In this document: positions 16,650-26,145 of the stretch, in pieces
Position numbering within the stretch: position 1 is the stretch's first letter
Layout of the letters: every line of letters begins with the position of its first letter
Assembly: GCA_947487895.1 (NCBI GenBank)
Contig: CANKYF010000011.1
Location: 1 to 64,000 of the forward strand
Reading direction: 5' to 3'
Length of the DNA: 64,000 nt
From: an uncultured Flavobacteriaceae bacterium
GTDB taxonomy: Bacteria; Bacteroidota; Bacteroidia; Flavobacteriales; Flavobacteriaceae
Position numbers and translations under genes: made by a program
Notes under the pieces: model-generated
Seen by the model: only the letters and a program-made list of their open reading frames with translations
Databases searched by the model: none
What the model was told of the DNA's origin: nothing

Positions 16650-18920
16650 TTAATTACTTTTCCTTCTAATAAGTATGAAAGCACTAAAAGCAAGTACTAT
16701 TAGAGGTAATATTACTGTAAGTATGAATTCAACTAGAGACCTATCTTTAATATCTTTCATTTTATAGTCCATATCTTTTGGTTCATCTCTAATTATTTCT
16801 ATTGGATATTCGCCACCTGTTATAATTCCTAAAAATTCTAATGGAATAGCTGCATTAACCGATTTGGCATATCCACGTGAAATTTCTCTTAGACTAAATA
16901 CATCAGCATCACCCATCACAATAATACGTTGATTTTCTTTTTTAGTGTTTTTTAGTAGCATTGCTGTTGTGGCATCAACAGGTATTGCAGGAATAGAATC
17001 TGTTATAGCATTTTTGGTATTGGCTTTTGATGTTGTAAGTAATGGAACGCTTTCAAAGTCTTTAGTGTCTTCAAAACGAATTCCCATTACTGTTGGAGCG
17101 GTTACCAGTAACTCTTGTTCATGAAAAAATGAAAGTTTATTTGAAAACTCATTGTCTGAAGAAGCCTTAGCGAGATTAGATACTATAAATTCGGGTTCAA
17201 CATCTTTATTATTTTGTTGTAAGATACCATTCATAAATGTAACGCCAAGTGGCTCGGTAATGGGCATTATATGTGCTCTATTGTTAGGTTCTGTTAATAT
17301 CAAAGCATTGCCGCCATTAGCTATATAATTATTTATTTTATGGATAACATTCTCTGAATAAGATTTTTTAGGATCGGCAATTACTAATACATCAGTATCC
17401 TTTGGCATATCGTCATATTTTAAGTTTACAACATCTAGTTCGAAACCTTGGTTTATGAGCGAATTACGAGTGGTACTTTTATTAAAAACCTGTCTGTAAT
17501 CTTTTTCCATACCCTTATGAATGTCTCTTTCGCCATGTCCTGTAGCAAAAACTACCTTAGGAGCATCAACAAATAAACGTTTTAAAGCAGCAGTGGTTTC
17601 ATATTCGCTAGGATATTGTAAAATATCAAAGAACATTCGTACTGAACTTTCTTTACCTTTGTATGAAAACTTCCGAACAATAGAACCTTGGTCAGACTTA
17701 AGGTCTATTTTCTTCTTAATTTCTTCAGGACTTAAAATTAAATTCTTGTCAAGTTCATTAAGCTCTACAGTTCTATTTAACTGTTCTTCAATATTTAAAT
17801 TGTCTGCTCCTCCAGAGATATAGGTATTACTAACTTTATCATAATAATAGACATAGTCCATTTTTAGTTGTGGTATATATCTAAGATAATTTTGAAAATA
17901 ATTCATATCCTCTTTTACTCTATCTGGAAGAGAATTTGTGGATAGGGGGTGTAATACATTGGCATAACTTGTTAAGGTGATTTCACCATCTATTTTCTTT
18001 AACACAGCTTCACTTGCCTTTGAAAGTGTATTAAATTTAGTCCGTGATGCATCATAATAACCAGTTAATTTTGGTAATGATGTGGTATAAGCTAACAATA
18101 CCGCCGCTCCAAATAATAATGTATAATTGCCAATTTTTTTTGAAAGTGCTATTGTTTTTCTGGCAGAAGAAATTCTAAATACGGTGAATGCCAAAAACAT
18201 TATAGTAATAATGATAAAATAGGATATATCCTTAGTGCTTATAAGACCAGATACCATTTGTTGGCTTCTAGTGGGTAATGATAACCAGTAATTTAAATCT
18301 TCTATAAAAGGAATACCTCTTCCTAATTGGCCTATAAAATTTAACAACCCTAAAAAAGTTAAGGTAATAACAGCTGCTACAACCTGATATGATGTAAGAC
18401 TCGAAATGAAAAGCCCAACTGCACTATAAGTGGCTGTTAATAAGAAGAAGCCAAATATGCCCGCAAGTATCAATTTGTAATCTACAGCCACAATCTGCAT
18501 ACCTGAAACTATCATAATTAAGAACAATGGAATTGAAAGTATAGCTATATACGTTAGTATTGCTAAAAATTTACCCAATACCAATTGCAAGGACGTAATA
18601 GGCGAGGATAACACTAATTTTATAGTCCCACTTGAAATCTCTTTACTAATAAGTCCCATAGTTAATAGCGGCACTAATAAAAAGGCATTTGAAAATAGCT
18701 GAGCAAAAAAACCATAATTAGGTGCTGAAAAAATAGAAAATGTAGCCCCTTGACTAAGCCCTCTTGTATCTCCTGATGTAAAATAAAATTTTAATATATC
18801 TATTGAGGCATTGTAATAATACCCACACCCTACCATAAAAATAACCAAAACCAACCATGCTATAGGGGAATAAAACATGGTACTTAGTTCAAATCTTGCA
18901 ATTCTGCGTATTGTTTTCAT
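16650..18920 (-). CDS. ABC-2 permease fused to a GldG-like domain (GldF-GldG fusion type)
   Basis: A 756-residue protein. Residues 1-240 are an ABC-2 permease with about six membrane helices, similar to GldF, including EISSGTIKLVLSSPI. A seventh segment near 265-285 leads to a GldG-like extracytoplasmic domain (about 290-720, with VVFATGHGERD and DVLVIADPKKSYSENVI), and the C terminus has a last helix and IRRKSN. The ATPase gene lies 14 bp upstream. The Gld transporter is associated with gliding motility, where GldF and GldG are usually separate. This fused form may be the true system or a paralogous ABC exporter; I cannot decide from the window. Confidence 0.82.
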   Translation of the reverse strand: MKTIRRIARFELSTMFYSPIAWLVLVIFMVGCGYYYNASIDILKFYFTSGDTRGLSQGATFSIFSAPNYGFFAQLFSNAFLLVPLLTMGLISKEISSGTIKLVLSSPITSLQLVLGKFLAILTYIAILSIPLFLIMIVSGMQIVAVDYKLILAGIFGFFLLTATYSAVGLFISSLTSYQVVAAVITLTFLGLLNFIGQLGRGIPFIEDLNYWLSLPTRSQQMVSGLISTKDISYFIIITIMFLAFTVFRISSARKTIALSKKIGNYTLLFGAAVLLAYTTSLPKLTGYYDASRTKFNTLSKASEAVLKKIDGEITLTSYANVLHPLSTNSLPDRVKEDMNYFQNYLRYIPQLKMDYVYYYDKVSNTYISGGADNLNIEEQLNRTVELNELDKNLILSPEEIKKKIDLKSDQGSIVRKFSYKGKESSVRMFFDILQYPSEYETTAALKRLFVDAPKVVFATGHGERDIHKGMEKDYRQVFNKSTTRNSLINQGFELDVVNLKYDDMPKDTDVLVIADPKKSYSENVIHKINNYIANGGNALILTEPNNRAHIMPITEPLGVTFMNGILQQNNKDVEPEFIVSNLAKASSDNEFSNKLSFFHEQELLVTAPTVMGIRFEDTKDFESVPLLTTSKANTKNAITDSIPAIPVDATTAMLLKNTKKENQRIIVMGDADVFSLREISRGYAKSVNAAIPLEFLGIITGGEYPIEIIRDEPKDMDYKMKDIKDRSLVEFILTVILPLIVLAFSAFILIRRKSN

Positions 18921-18934
18921 CTATTTTAATTTGA

Positions 18935-19879
18935 TTAGTTATTTGCAGTTTTGTTAGCTAAATCTTGAGTGATTTTAGCAAAAACATGTTCCATGGTGCT
19001 CTTATCAACTACAATTTCTTTAAGTGCCCATTTTTGTTTTACACTTTTTTCTATAAGACGTGCAGATACGTCAGGCGACTTATCAAACTCAACACGAATA
19101 ATGTCTTCTGCTATAACTTCTGCTTTTATGACACCTTCAACAGCTTCAATCACTGAAACTTCTGGAGGATTACTAATAGTAAGCAATATTGTAGATGGTT
19201 CTATATACCCATTAAATTCATCTACACTACCTGAAAAAACCATGAGACCGTTGTTCATCATTTTAATTTCACTGCTTAAGGCTTGAATTTCAGACATAAT
19301 ATGTGTAGAAAAAATAACTGCTTTTTGTTTTCCTATATCATTAATTATTTTTCGAACGCCTACAACCTGTACAGGGTCTAAACCTACAGTGGGTTCATCT
19401 AATACCACCAATTTTGGATCATGTATTATGGCTCCTGCGATTCCAGCTCGCTGTCTGTATCCTCCAGATAAGTTTTTAATAAGGCGTTTTCTAAAATGAG
19501 TAATACCACATTTTTCCATAACAGAAAATACAGCGTCTTTAATAGTAGATGGTTTCATTTTTCGCAAATAGGCGCAATGCGTCAAATATTCTTCAATAGT
19601 ATTATCTAGATATAAAGGTGCTTTTTGAGGCAAAAAGCCTATGTGTTTTCTGGCTTCTATAGGATTCTTACGAATATCTATACCGTTTATAATAACGTCG
19701 CCTTCACTTTGTTTTAGTACACCACACATAATATTCATTATGGTAGATTTTCCAGCACCGTTTGCTCCTAAAAGTCCAATAATTCCCGTCTTATTGATGT
19801 CAAAATCAATGCCTTTTACAGCCCAATCTTTGGTGTACCTATGCGATAATTGCTTAATACTCACAATACTGTTGCTCAT
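18935..19879 (-). CDS. GldA-like ABC transporter ATP-binding protein
   Basis: A 314-residue ABC ATPase. Walker A is GANGAGKST (about residues 38-46), the signature is LSGGYRQRAGIAG, and Walker B with the catalytic Glu is KLVVLDEPTVGLDP; the switch His is in FSTHIMSE. The C-terminal 90 residues are the extension typical of ABC-2 drug/Gld exporter ATPases. It is the first gene of a two-gene leftward operon with the GldF-GldG-type fusion and would energise that membrane partner. Confidence 0.9.
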   Translation of the reverse strand: MSNSIVSIKQLSHRYTKDWAVKGIDFDINKTGIIGLLGANGAGKSTIMNIMCGVLKQSEGDVIINGIDIRKNPIEARKHIGFLPQKAPLYLDNTIEEYLTHCAYLRKMKPSTIKDAVFSVMEKCGITHFRKRLIKNLSGGYRQRAGIAGAIIHDPKLVVLDEPTVGLDPVQVVGVRKIINDIGKQKAVIFSTHIMSEIQALSSEIKMMNNGLMVFSGSVDEFNGYIEPSTILLTISNPPEVSVIEAVEGVIKAEVIAEDIIRVEFDKSPDVSARLIEKSVKQKWALKEIVVDKSTMEHVFAKITQDLANKTANN

Positions 19880-19941
19880 AATCTTTGATGGGTCTTTCGT
19901 TTAAAATACTTACTTGTATATAGTTAAACAATTCAACTATT

Positions 19942-20058
19942 AAAAGGTGGTATTAAGAAAATATTTTTTTTATGTTTTTTTTTAAAGCGCTATAAATTAA
20001 ATGGTTATTAGTTTTTTTCTTCGAAGAAAAAAAATACCGCTTTTTAATACCACCTTTT
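19942..20058. repeat. Nested inverted repeats with 15-bp arms between ABC and fecR operons
   Basis: AAAAGGTGGTATTAA (19942-19956) is perfectly inverted at 20044-20058. Inside lie a second pair AAAGCG/CGCTTT and a 22-bp perfect palindrome centred on CTTCGAAG (20012-20033) flanked by T and A runs. The element fills the space between divergent operons and ends about 30 bp before the fecR start. It could be a terminator/operator complex or a small MITE-like element; I see no target-site duplication. Confidence 0.5.
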
Positions 20059-20090
20059 GGAAGGTAAGTTGTTCTATTAAATGAAAGGTT

Positions 20091-21257
20091 ATGAAACACA
20101 TTAAGAACATATCTAAATTACTTCTAAAAAGATGGCTAAAGGTATTATCGACTTCAGAAGAAGAAGTCTTAAATAAAGCTATTAAGGAGGATGCATGTAT
20201 AAATAAGGTGCAGCGTAAGCAGGTGCTTAAAAAACTTGAATGTTTTGACGCTATTGATTCTGAAAGTGCATTTAAAAATGTACTTAATAAATTAGAGGAA
20301 ACACCAAAAACATCAACACCAAAGGTCATAGTGCTTATAAGACCATATTTAAAGTATGTTGCGATGTTAATATTGGGTGTCATTTCATTTATGCTGTACC
20401 AGCATATTAACAAAACACCTGATAGTTTATCGAAAAAATTAGCATCACTTAACGTAACCATTCCATATGCAACCTTAAAATGGAATGATAAAATTTACAG
20501 TTTAAATGCGGACAAAGAACAACCTATCATCAATAGTAATGGTGATACGATTGCCATACAATCTTATCAAAAAATCACCTATTTAAAAAATAATGATATA
20601 GAAGTACATTCTAAGGAAATCCATCAATTAACTGTACCTAAAGGGCGAAGTTTTAGAGTGATTTTTGATGATAGTACAAAAGTATATTGCGATGCTGGTA
20701 GCACTTTGACATATCCTGCAACTTTATCTGTAGGTTTAACTCGAAAAATAGCGTTAGTTGGGCAAGCATTTTTTGATGTTACTAAAAACAAAACACGGCC
20801 ATTCATTGTAGCTACAAGAGATATGGATATTGAGGTAATAGGCACTCAATTTAATGTGTTGTCATTTCCTGAAAATGCAACAACACAAACAACCCTAGTA
20901 GAAGGTGCTATTAAAGCAACAACAAAACATAACAACAAAACTATTGCTATTGTGCCTGGGCAAAAAGTAGATGCTAGCAAAACAAAACAGAATGTAGTAG
21001 TAAAACAAGTTAATACCTACGACTATACATCTTGGTTGTCTAAGAAATTAGTCTTTAAAAATGAGTCGTTTGCCACTATCTTAAAACAACTAGAACGAAA
21101 ATTTGGTGTGACCATAATAAACGAAAATAATAGGTTGTCAAAAAAATCATTTACAGCAAAATTTAGTACGGAGACATTAGAAGAAATCTTAGTGTCATTT
21201 CAACAAAACAGCAATTTCGATTATTACGTAAAAGACAATGCCATTATTATACAATAA
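20091..21257 (+). CDS. FecR-family anti-sigma factor without adjacent sigma gene
   Basis: A 388-residue FecR homologue: a cytoplasmic segment (1-80) rich in Lys, one transmembrane helix at about 88-105 (YLKYVAMLILGVISFMLY), the FecR domain (about 180-275, with SLTYPAT-like, GQAFFDV and IEVIGTQFNVLSF motifs) and a C-terminal DUF4974-like domain ending NAIIIQ. Normally such a gene follows an ECF sigma gene and precedes an STN-SusC. Here neither is adjacent: upstream is a divergent ABC operon and downstream are a thioredoxin-fold lipoprotein and an M16 peptidase. The orphan sigma at 8.1 kb is a possible partner. Confidence 0.9.
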   Translation: MKHIKNISKLLLKRWLKVLSTSEEEVLNKAIKEDACINKVQRKQVLKKLECFDAIDSESAFKNVLNKLEETPKTSTPKVIVLIRPYLKYVAMLILGVISFMLYQHINKTPDSLSKKLASLNVTIPYATLKWNDKIYSLNADKEQPIINSNGDTIAIQSYQKITYLKNNDIEVHSKEIHQLTVPKGRSFRVIFDDSTKVYCDAGSTLTYPATLSVGLTRKIALVGQAFFDVTKNKTRPFIVATRDMDIEVIGTQFNVLSFPENATTQTTLVEGAIKATTKHNNKTIAIVPGQKVDASKTKQNVVVKQVNTYDYTSWLSKKLVFKNESFATILKQLERKFGVTIINENNRLSKKSFTAKFSTETLEEILVSFQQNSNFDYYVKDNAIIIQ

Positions 21258-21261
21258 AAAA

Positions 21262-22467
21262 ATGAATGTACCATCACAACATACAAAGTGCAACTTTGTA
21301 CACTTGCTAGTAGTAGTATGTTTATTAGTGCTTTATGGTTGTAAAGATGATTCAACCTTAAAAACCTGCTACATAAATGGTCATATTACTGGCTTAGATG
21401 GTTCCTCAGTGCGATTAGTTGAAATTTCAAATCATGGAGATATTATTACATTAGATACTCAGCATGTTGAAAATGGTAGTTTTAATTTAAAAGCCTTAGT
21501 TCATAAACCACACCCTGTTAAAATTATTTTAGATGAAAAATACCTATATCCAATTTTTTTAGAGCCTGGAGATCAAAATTTCCATGCTGATTTTAGTTCA
21601 TTAAGCGCAATACCTACTCAGTTGCATTTTGAATCCTCTGCATTAAATATAGCTTATACAAAATGGTTACAAGCTATAGATTCTTTAGAACATGCTTTTG
21701 ATACTACTAAGCAAGAATATTATCTGGACAAAATGGTAAATCTGTTTATTAAAGATTCGGTACTTATTAAAGTGTTAAGTGATTCTTTGAATCAGATTCA
21801 AAAAGGGTATAATACACAATATAGAGTTTTTCAAAAAAACTATATAGAAGCGCATAGTTCTTCTGCAATTGCCCCATATATTTTGTCTAATCATATTTTG
21901 AGTATTCCATTAAACGATATCAACATTACAGAGATGGAAACATTGCTTGACACAATTGATCCAATGTTGCATGACGACCATTATTATAAAATAAGTGAAC
22001 AGTTTATGGCTATGAAAAAACGTCTAACAAAAAATGCCATAGCACCCGATTTTTCTTTAAAAACATTAGATGATAGACGATTATCCTTAGCTGATTACCG
22101 GTCTAAATATATCTATCTTAATTTTTGGGCACCTTGGAATGGGCCTTCAACCAAAGCATTTACTGTTTTAAAGGATATCTACAATAAATATAATTCAAAA
22201 GGATTTGAAATTATTAGTATTTGCGATACACCAGACGAGTTTTTATGGAAAGAATCTCTTCAAGAACACAATATACATTGGCCGCAAACAATTATTGAGG
22301 GGAAAAATAATGAAGATGCTGTGGTTACAGAAATATATCATATTGAACAATTACCCACAGGATTTTTAATAGACCCAGAAGGAAAAATTTTAGAACCTAA
22401 TATTAGCCCTAATAACTTAGAAGCGGTTTTAAAAACTTATATAAACATAAATAATCCATATAAATAA
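21262..22467 (+). CDS. Thioredoxin-fold lipoprotein with lost CxxC
   Basis: A protein of about 401 residues. I prefer ATG 21262 over 21238 because it follows an A-rich leader and gives a normal lipoprotein signal ending VLYGC. Residues about 30-130 resemble DUF4369 (INGHITGLDGSSVRLVE), and the C-terminal 140 residues are an AhpC/TSA-TlpA fold beginning APDFSLKTLDDRRLSL. The usual WCxxC redox site reads PWNGPS, with Asn293 and Ser296 in place of both cysteines, so it should not catalyse thiol-disulfide exchange. It follows fecR by 4 bp and precedes the M16 peptidase. Confidence 0.85.
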   Translation: MNVPSQHTKCNFVHLLVVVCLLVLYGCKDDSTLKTCYINGHITGLDGSSVRLVEISNHGDIITLDTQHVENGSFNLKALVHKPHPVKIILDEKYLYPIFLEPGDQNFHADFSSLSAIPTQLHFESSALNIAYTKWLQAIDSLEHAFDTTKQEYYLDKMVNLFIKDSVLIKVLSDSLNQIQKGYNTQYRVFQKNYIEAHSSSAIAPYILSNHILSIPLNDINITEMETLLDTIDPMLHDDHYYKISEQFMAMKKRLTKNAIAPDFSLKTLDDRRLSLADYRSKYIYLNFWAPWNGPSTKAFTVLKDIYNKYNSKGFEIISICDTPDEFLWKESLQEHNIHWPQTIIEGKNNEDAVVTEIYHIEQLPTGFLIDPEGKILEPNISPNNLEAVLKTYININNPYK

Positions 22468-22515
22468 ACAGTTCTTTTACAAATGAGTACACACATGAAA
22501 TATATAGAATTACAG

Positions 22516-25311
22516 ATGAAAAATAGAATATTGACACTCTTGTTGTTGTTTATTGCAATAATTGCAAAAGCTCAAATGAGTACAACAGTTCCACTACCAG
22601 AAGATGTTAGATTTGGTAAACTCAAAAATGGTATGTCCTATTACATTATGCACAATGAAGAGCCTAAAGACCGTGTAAGTTTTTATTTTACCCAAAATGT
22701 TGGAGCCATTCTTGAAGAAGACAATGAAGATGGCTTAGCTCACTTCTTAGAGCATATTGCGTTTAATGGTTCTACCAATTTTGAAGGTCGCGCAATGACG
22801 ACCTATTTAGAATCAAAAGGTTTGGTCTTTGGTAGAGATTTTAATGCGTCTACAGGAACAGATGAAACTGTATACAATATTAATAACGTAATTGCTTCAG
22901 ATGAAGAAATGATAGACAAATGTCTACTTATATTACATGATTGGAGTGGTTCGTTACTTTTGAAAAAAGAAGAAATTGACAATGAACGAGGGGTTATTGG
23001 CGAAGAATGGCGTTCTGGCCGAAATCCAGATTCGCGTGTGAGAGAAAAAATTATGCCTGTACTATTTGCAGGAAGCAAATATGCCGAACGAGATGTTATA
23101 GGTGATCCAGATTTTATTAAAACCTTTTCTTATCAATCGCTTAGAAATTTTTATAAAAAATGGTATAGACCAGATTTACAAGCCGTTATTGTTGTTGGAG
23201 ATATAGATGTAGACAAGATAGAAGAGAAAGTAAAAAAGTTATTCTCTAAAATTCCACTAAAGCCTAACTTAAAAGAGCGTCCGTACTTTGAAATACCAGA
23301 CAATAGAGAAACCTCTTATGTATTGGTTAAAGAAAAAGGTGTGCCTTTTACTAGCATTCAATGGTTTTTTAAACATGATATTTCGAAGAAAAAAGACTCC
23401 ATTTTTTACAGAAATAACATTGCTAAAGCATTCTTTAACAATATCATGAAAAAAAGAATTCAAGAAATTTTACAAAAACCAGATGTTCCAGCATCTCACC
23501 TAGACATTTCAAATTTTGATTTAAATGCTACTAAAGCTGCTCATATCATGGCTGTTTATCCTAAAAAAGGAAAAGAGCTTGAATCTGTAAAAACAATACT
23601 CACAGAGTTGGAGCGAGTAAAACGTTTTGGAATTTCTGAAGCAGAACTAGAACGTGAAAAAAGTGCTTTGTTTTCGTTTTTTGCTAATGATATTATTAAC
23701 GAATCTCAAAAATCTAATGCCTATTGGGCCAGACAGCTAAGTGATCATTATGTTAAAGCTAAACCTGTTTTCAGAGCTAAAGATCATATGGCTTTTCTTA
23801 GAAGTTTTGTGCCAACTATAACCACAAAAGAAGTAAGCGCAACTGCAAATTTATATAAAAATACAGAGAACAGTATCATTACTGTTTCAGGTCCAGATGA
23901 TAAAGAAATAAATTATCCAACTAAAGCCGCTATACTCGATTTAGCCAAAACTGTAAAAAATGCACCATTAGAAAATTATAGTGATGACGCAAAAGAAGAA
24001 CCTTTGGTATCAGATGTGCTAAAAGAAGGTACAATTTCGTCTACTTTTTTAATCAACAATATTCCTGATGCTAAAGGATATGTATTATCAAATGGAGTGA
24101 GAGTAGTTCTTAATCCTTCTAAAAAAGAAGGAGAGAATATCATGATGAATGCTATTGGTTTTGGTGGATTTTCAAAGGTTGACACCAAAGATTTACCATC
24201 AGCATATATGATTCAAAATTTACTAGGTATTTCTGGTGTAGGTAATTTTACTAAAACCCAGCTTTCTAAAAAACTATCTGCTAATACAGCGCAGGTTATG
24301 CCTTCAATCAGTGATTATACTCAACAGATAGAAGGCTACTCTAATGTTAAAGATTTTGAGCAATTGTTACAATTAACATATTTATACTTTACAAAACCAA
24401 GGTTTAACGAAAGTAGATTTAAAAGCTTATTGCCCGAAATAAAATTGCGATTAGAGCAATCTGAAAAACAAGAAGAAACTGTTTTTAGAAATGCTATAGC
24501 TGTGGCCAAAAGTAACAATCACCCAAGAACAAAACCTTTTACAGCTAAAGACGTTGAACATATTGATTTTGAAAAAACAAAAAGTATTTATCTAAATCGC
24601 TTTAAGGACGCCAATGATTTTACGTTTGTATTTACAGGCAATTTTGAACATAACAAAGCATTAACACTAATTAAAACTTACTTAGGAAATCTAAAAACCA
24701 GTCCTGAAAAAGAAACATGGACAAACCATAATATATTACCAAAAAAAGGAACTTATAGTAATACTTTTGAAGAAGAAATGGCAGATGCTCAAACCTATAT
24801 TTTTTACAAACTTTCTGGTTCAATGAAACCTACTTTAAAAAACAAATTGTTGTTTGAAGTAGTAAAATCGGTATTAAGTACGCGTTATGTAGATACTATT
24901 CGTGAAGAAGAAGGAGGTAGTTATGGTGTAGGAGTTAGAAATGATATTCAACGCTTACCTGAAGATCGTTTCAACCTAATAATTAATTTTAAATGCAACC
25001 CTGATAAGCAACAAGAATTACTAGCTATTGTAAAAAAAGAAATTGAGGTATTAAAAAGCAATGGACCGTTTGCTAATTACGTTGAAAAAACGAAAAAAGC
25101 ATTTTTAAAAGAACGAGAAGAAATTGTATTACAAGATGGTTTTTGGCATTCAATAATTATAGAAAAGTTATTGCATAATACATCTTTTGTAAATACTTCT
25201 CTATACAATAAAACAGTAGCGGATATCACACCCAAAAAAGTGAGAAAATTTATGAAAAAATACCTCAAAATAGCAGACATCACAGAGGTAGTAATGAATC
25301 CTAAAAAATAA
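22516..25311 (+). CDS. Secreted M16-family (pitrilysin/PqqL-type) zinc peptidase
   Basis: A two-domain M16 peptidase of about 931 residues. I prefer ATG 22516 (MKNRILTLLLLF), which gives a clean signal peptide ending AKAQ; the ORF opens 11 codons earlier. The inverted zinc motif HFLEH lies near the N terminus, with the downstream acidic ligand likely in NERGVIGEEW. The C-terminal half carries the R/Y pair seen in active M16 enzymes (STRYVDTIREEEGGSYGV). It would degrade peptides in the periplasm or at the outer membrane. It is in an operon with FecR and two thioredoxin-fold proteins. Confidence 0.92.
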   Translation: MKNRILTLLLLFIAIIAKAQMSTTVPLPEDVRFGKLKNGMSYYIMHNEEPKDRVSFYFTQNVGAILEEDNEDGLAHFLEHIAFNGSTNFEGRAMTTYLESKGLVFGRDFNASTGTDETVYNINNVIASDEEMIDKCLLILHDWSGSLLLKKEEIDNERGVIGEEWRSGRNPDSRVREKIMPVLFAGSKYAERDVIGDPDFIKTFSYQSLRNFYKKWYRPDLQAVIVVGDIDVDKIEEKVKKLFSKIPLKPNLKERPYFEIPDNRETSYVLVKEKGVPFTSIQWFFKHDISKKKDSIFYRNNIAKAFFNNIMKKRIQEILQKPDVPASHLDISNFDLNATKAAHIMAVYPKKGKELESVKTILTELERVKRFGISEAELEREKSALFSFFANDIINESQKSNAYWARQLSDHYVKAKPVFRAKDHMAFLRSFVPTITTKEVSATANLYKNTENSIITVSGPDDKEINYPTKAAILDLAKTVKNAPLENYSDDAKEEPLVSDVLKEGTISSTFLINNIPDAKGYVLSNGVRVVLNPSKKEGENIMMNAIGFGGFSKVDTKDLPSAYMIQNLLGISGVGNFTKTQLSKKLSANTAQVMPSISDYTQQIEGYSNVKDFEQLLQLTYLYFTKPRFNESRFKSLLPEIKLRLEQSEKQEETVFRNAIAVAKSNNHPRTKPFTAKDVEHIDFEKTKSIYLNRFKDANDFTFVFTGNFEHNKALTLIKTYLGNLKTSPEKETWTNHNILPKKGTYSNTFEEEMADAQTYIFYKLSGSMKPTLKNKLLFEVVKSVLSTRYVDTIREEEGGSYGVGVRNDIQRLPEDRFNLIINFKCNPDKQQELLAIVKKEIEVLKSNGPFANYVEKTKKAFLKEREEIVLQDGFWHSIIIEKLLHNTSFVNTSLYNKTVADITPKKVRKFMKKYLKIADITEVVMNPKK

Positions 25312-25333
25312 TAACTTTAAAAATAATAACACA

Positions 25334-26119
25334 ATGAATATTCATTTTTTTAAAAACCGTACAATAACAAAGCCTTTATTTCTTATAGTGTTTATGCTAG
25401 GTGTATTTGTACAAAGCTATGCGCAATTAGGTGGATCGCATCAAGAAGATACGTCTGAAGACACTATTGCTATAGATGAAAACACCATAATCCGTGACTT
25501 ATCTGGAAACATTGTTGAAATAGAACAATTTATGAAACTTATGGAAACTGGTGAATATGGTCTTGATGAAATAAAAGATGATAAAGGAAAGCTTAAGTAT
25601 ATACAGATGCGAAAAATTAATGAAGAAGAGAAAAAGATGTTTAAAGAAATGCAGTCTCAAATGGCAAATATGCCAAAACCTGGAGATGAAGCTAAGCTCA
25701 TAGGTAAAGAGGTTCCTAATTTTTCAATAGTTGACAACCAAGGTAAATCAATTTCATTATCAGATCTTAAAGATAAAGTTGTTGTTGTAAATTGTTGGTT
25801 TACAAAGTGTCAGCCCTGTATAGACGAATTACCTTTTATAAACAAACTATATGATCGTTTTAAAGATAATCCAGATGTTGTTTTTGCAGCTATTACGTTT
25901 AATAACAAACAACAATCTGATGAATTTTTAAAACGACATACTATAAAATATCCTATATTTAACAATGCTAAATCTACGTTACAAGAGCTTGGTATTTTAG
26001 CTTTTCCATCTAATATGGTAATAGATAAAACTGGTAAGTATGCTGATTATTTGGTTGGAAGCGTGCCTAATTTAACTGAACGTCTTACAGAAGTTATTGA
26101 AAATACTTTGGAAGAGTAA
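25334..26119 (+). CDS. TlpA-like periplasmic thiol-disulfide oxidoreductase
   Basis: A 261-residue protein with a signal peptide (ending SYAQ) and a C-terminal TlpA/AhpC-TSA thioredoxin domain (about 125-255). Its active site is intact: CQPC at residues 159-162 in NCWFTKCQPCIDELP. The N-terminal 100 residues are charged and unrecognised. It is the last gene of the fecR operon, 22 bp after the M16 peptidase. In contrast to the first thioredoxin-fold protein of the operon this one should be redox-active, probably reducing or isomerising secreted partners. Confidence 0.88.
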   Translation: MNIHFFKNRTITKPLFLIVFMLGVFVQSYAQLGGSHQEDTSEDTIAIDENTIIRDLSGNIVEIEQFMKLMETGEYGLDEIKDDKGKLKYIQMRKINEEEKKMFKEMQSQMANMPKPGDEAKLIGKEVPNFSIVDNQGKSISLSDLKDKVVVVNCWFTKCQPCIDELPFINKLYDRFKDNPDVVFAAITFNNKQQSDEFLKRHTIKYPIFNNAKSTLQELGILAFPSNMVIDKTGKYADYLVGSVPNLTERLTEVIENTLEE

Positions 26120-26145
26120 TTTTCAGATAAACATTGATTTTATTA

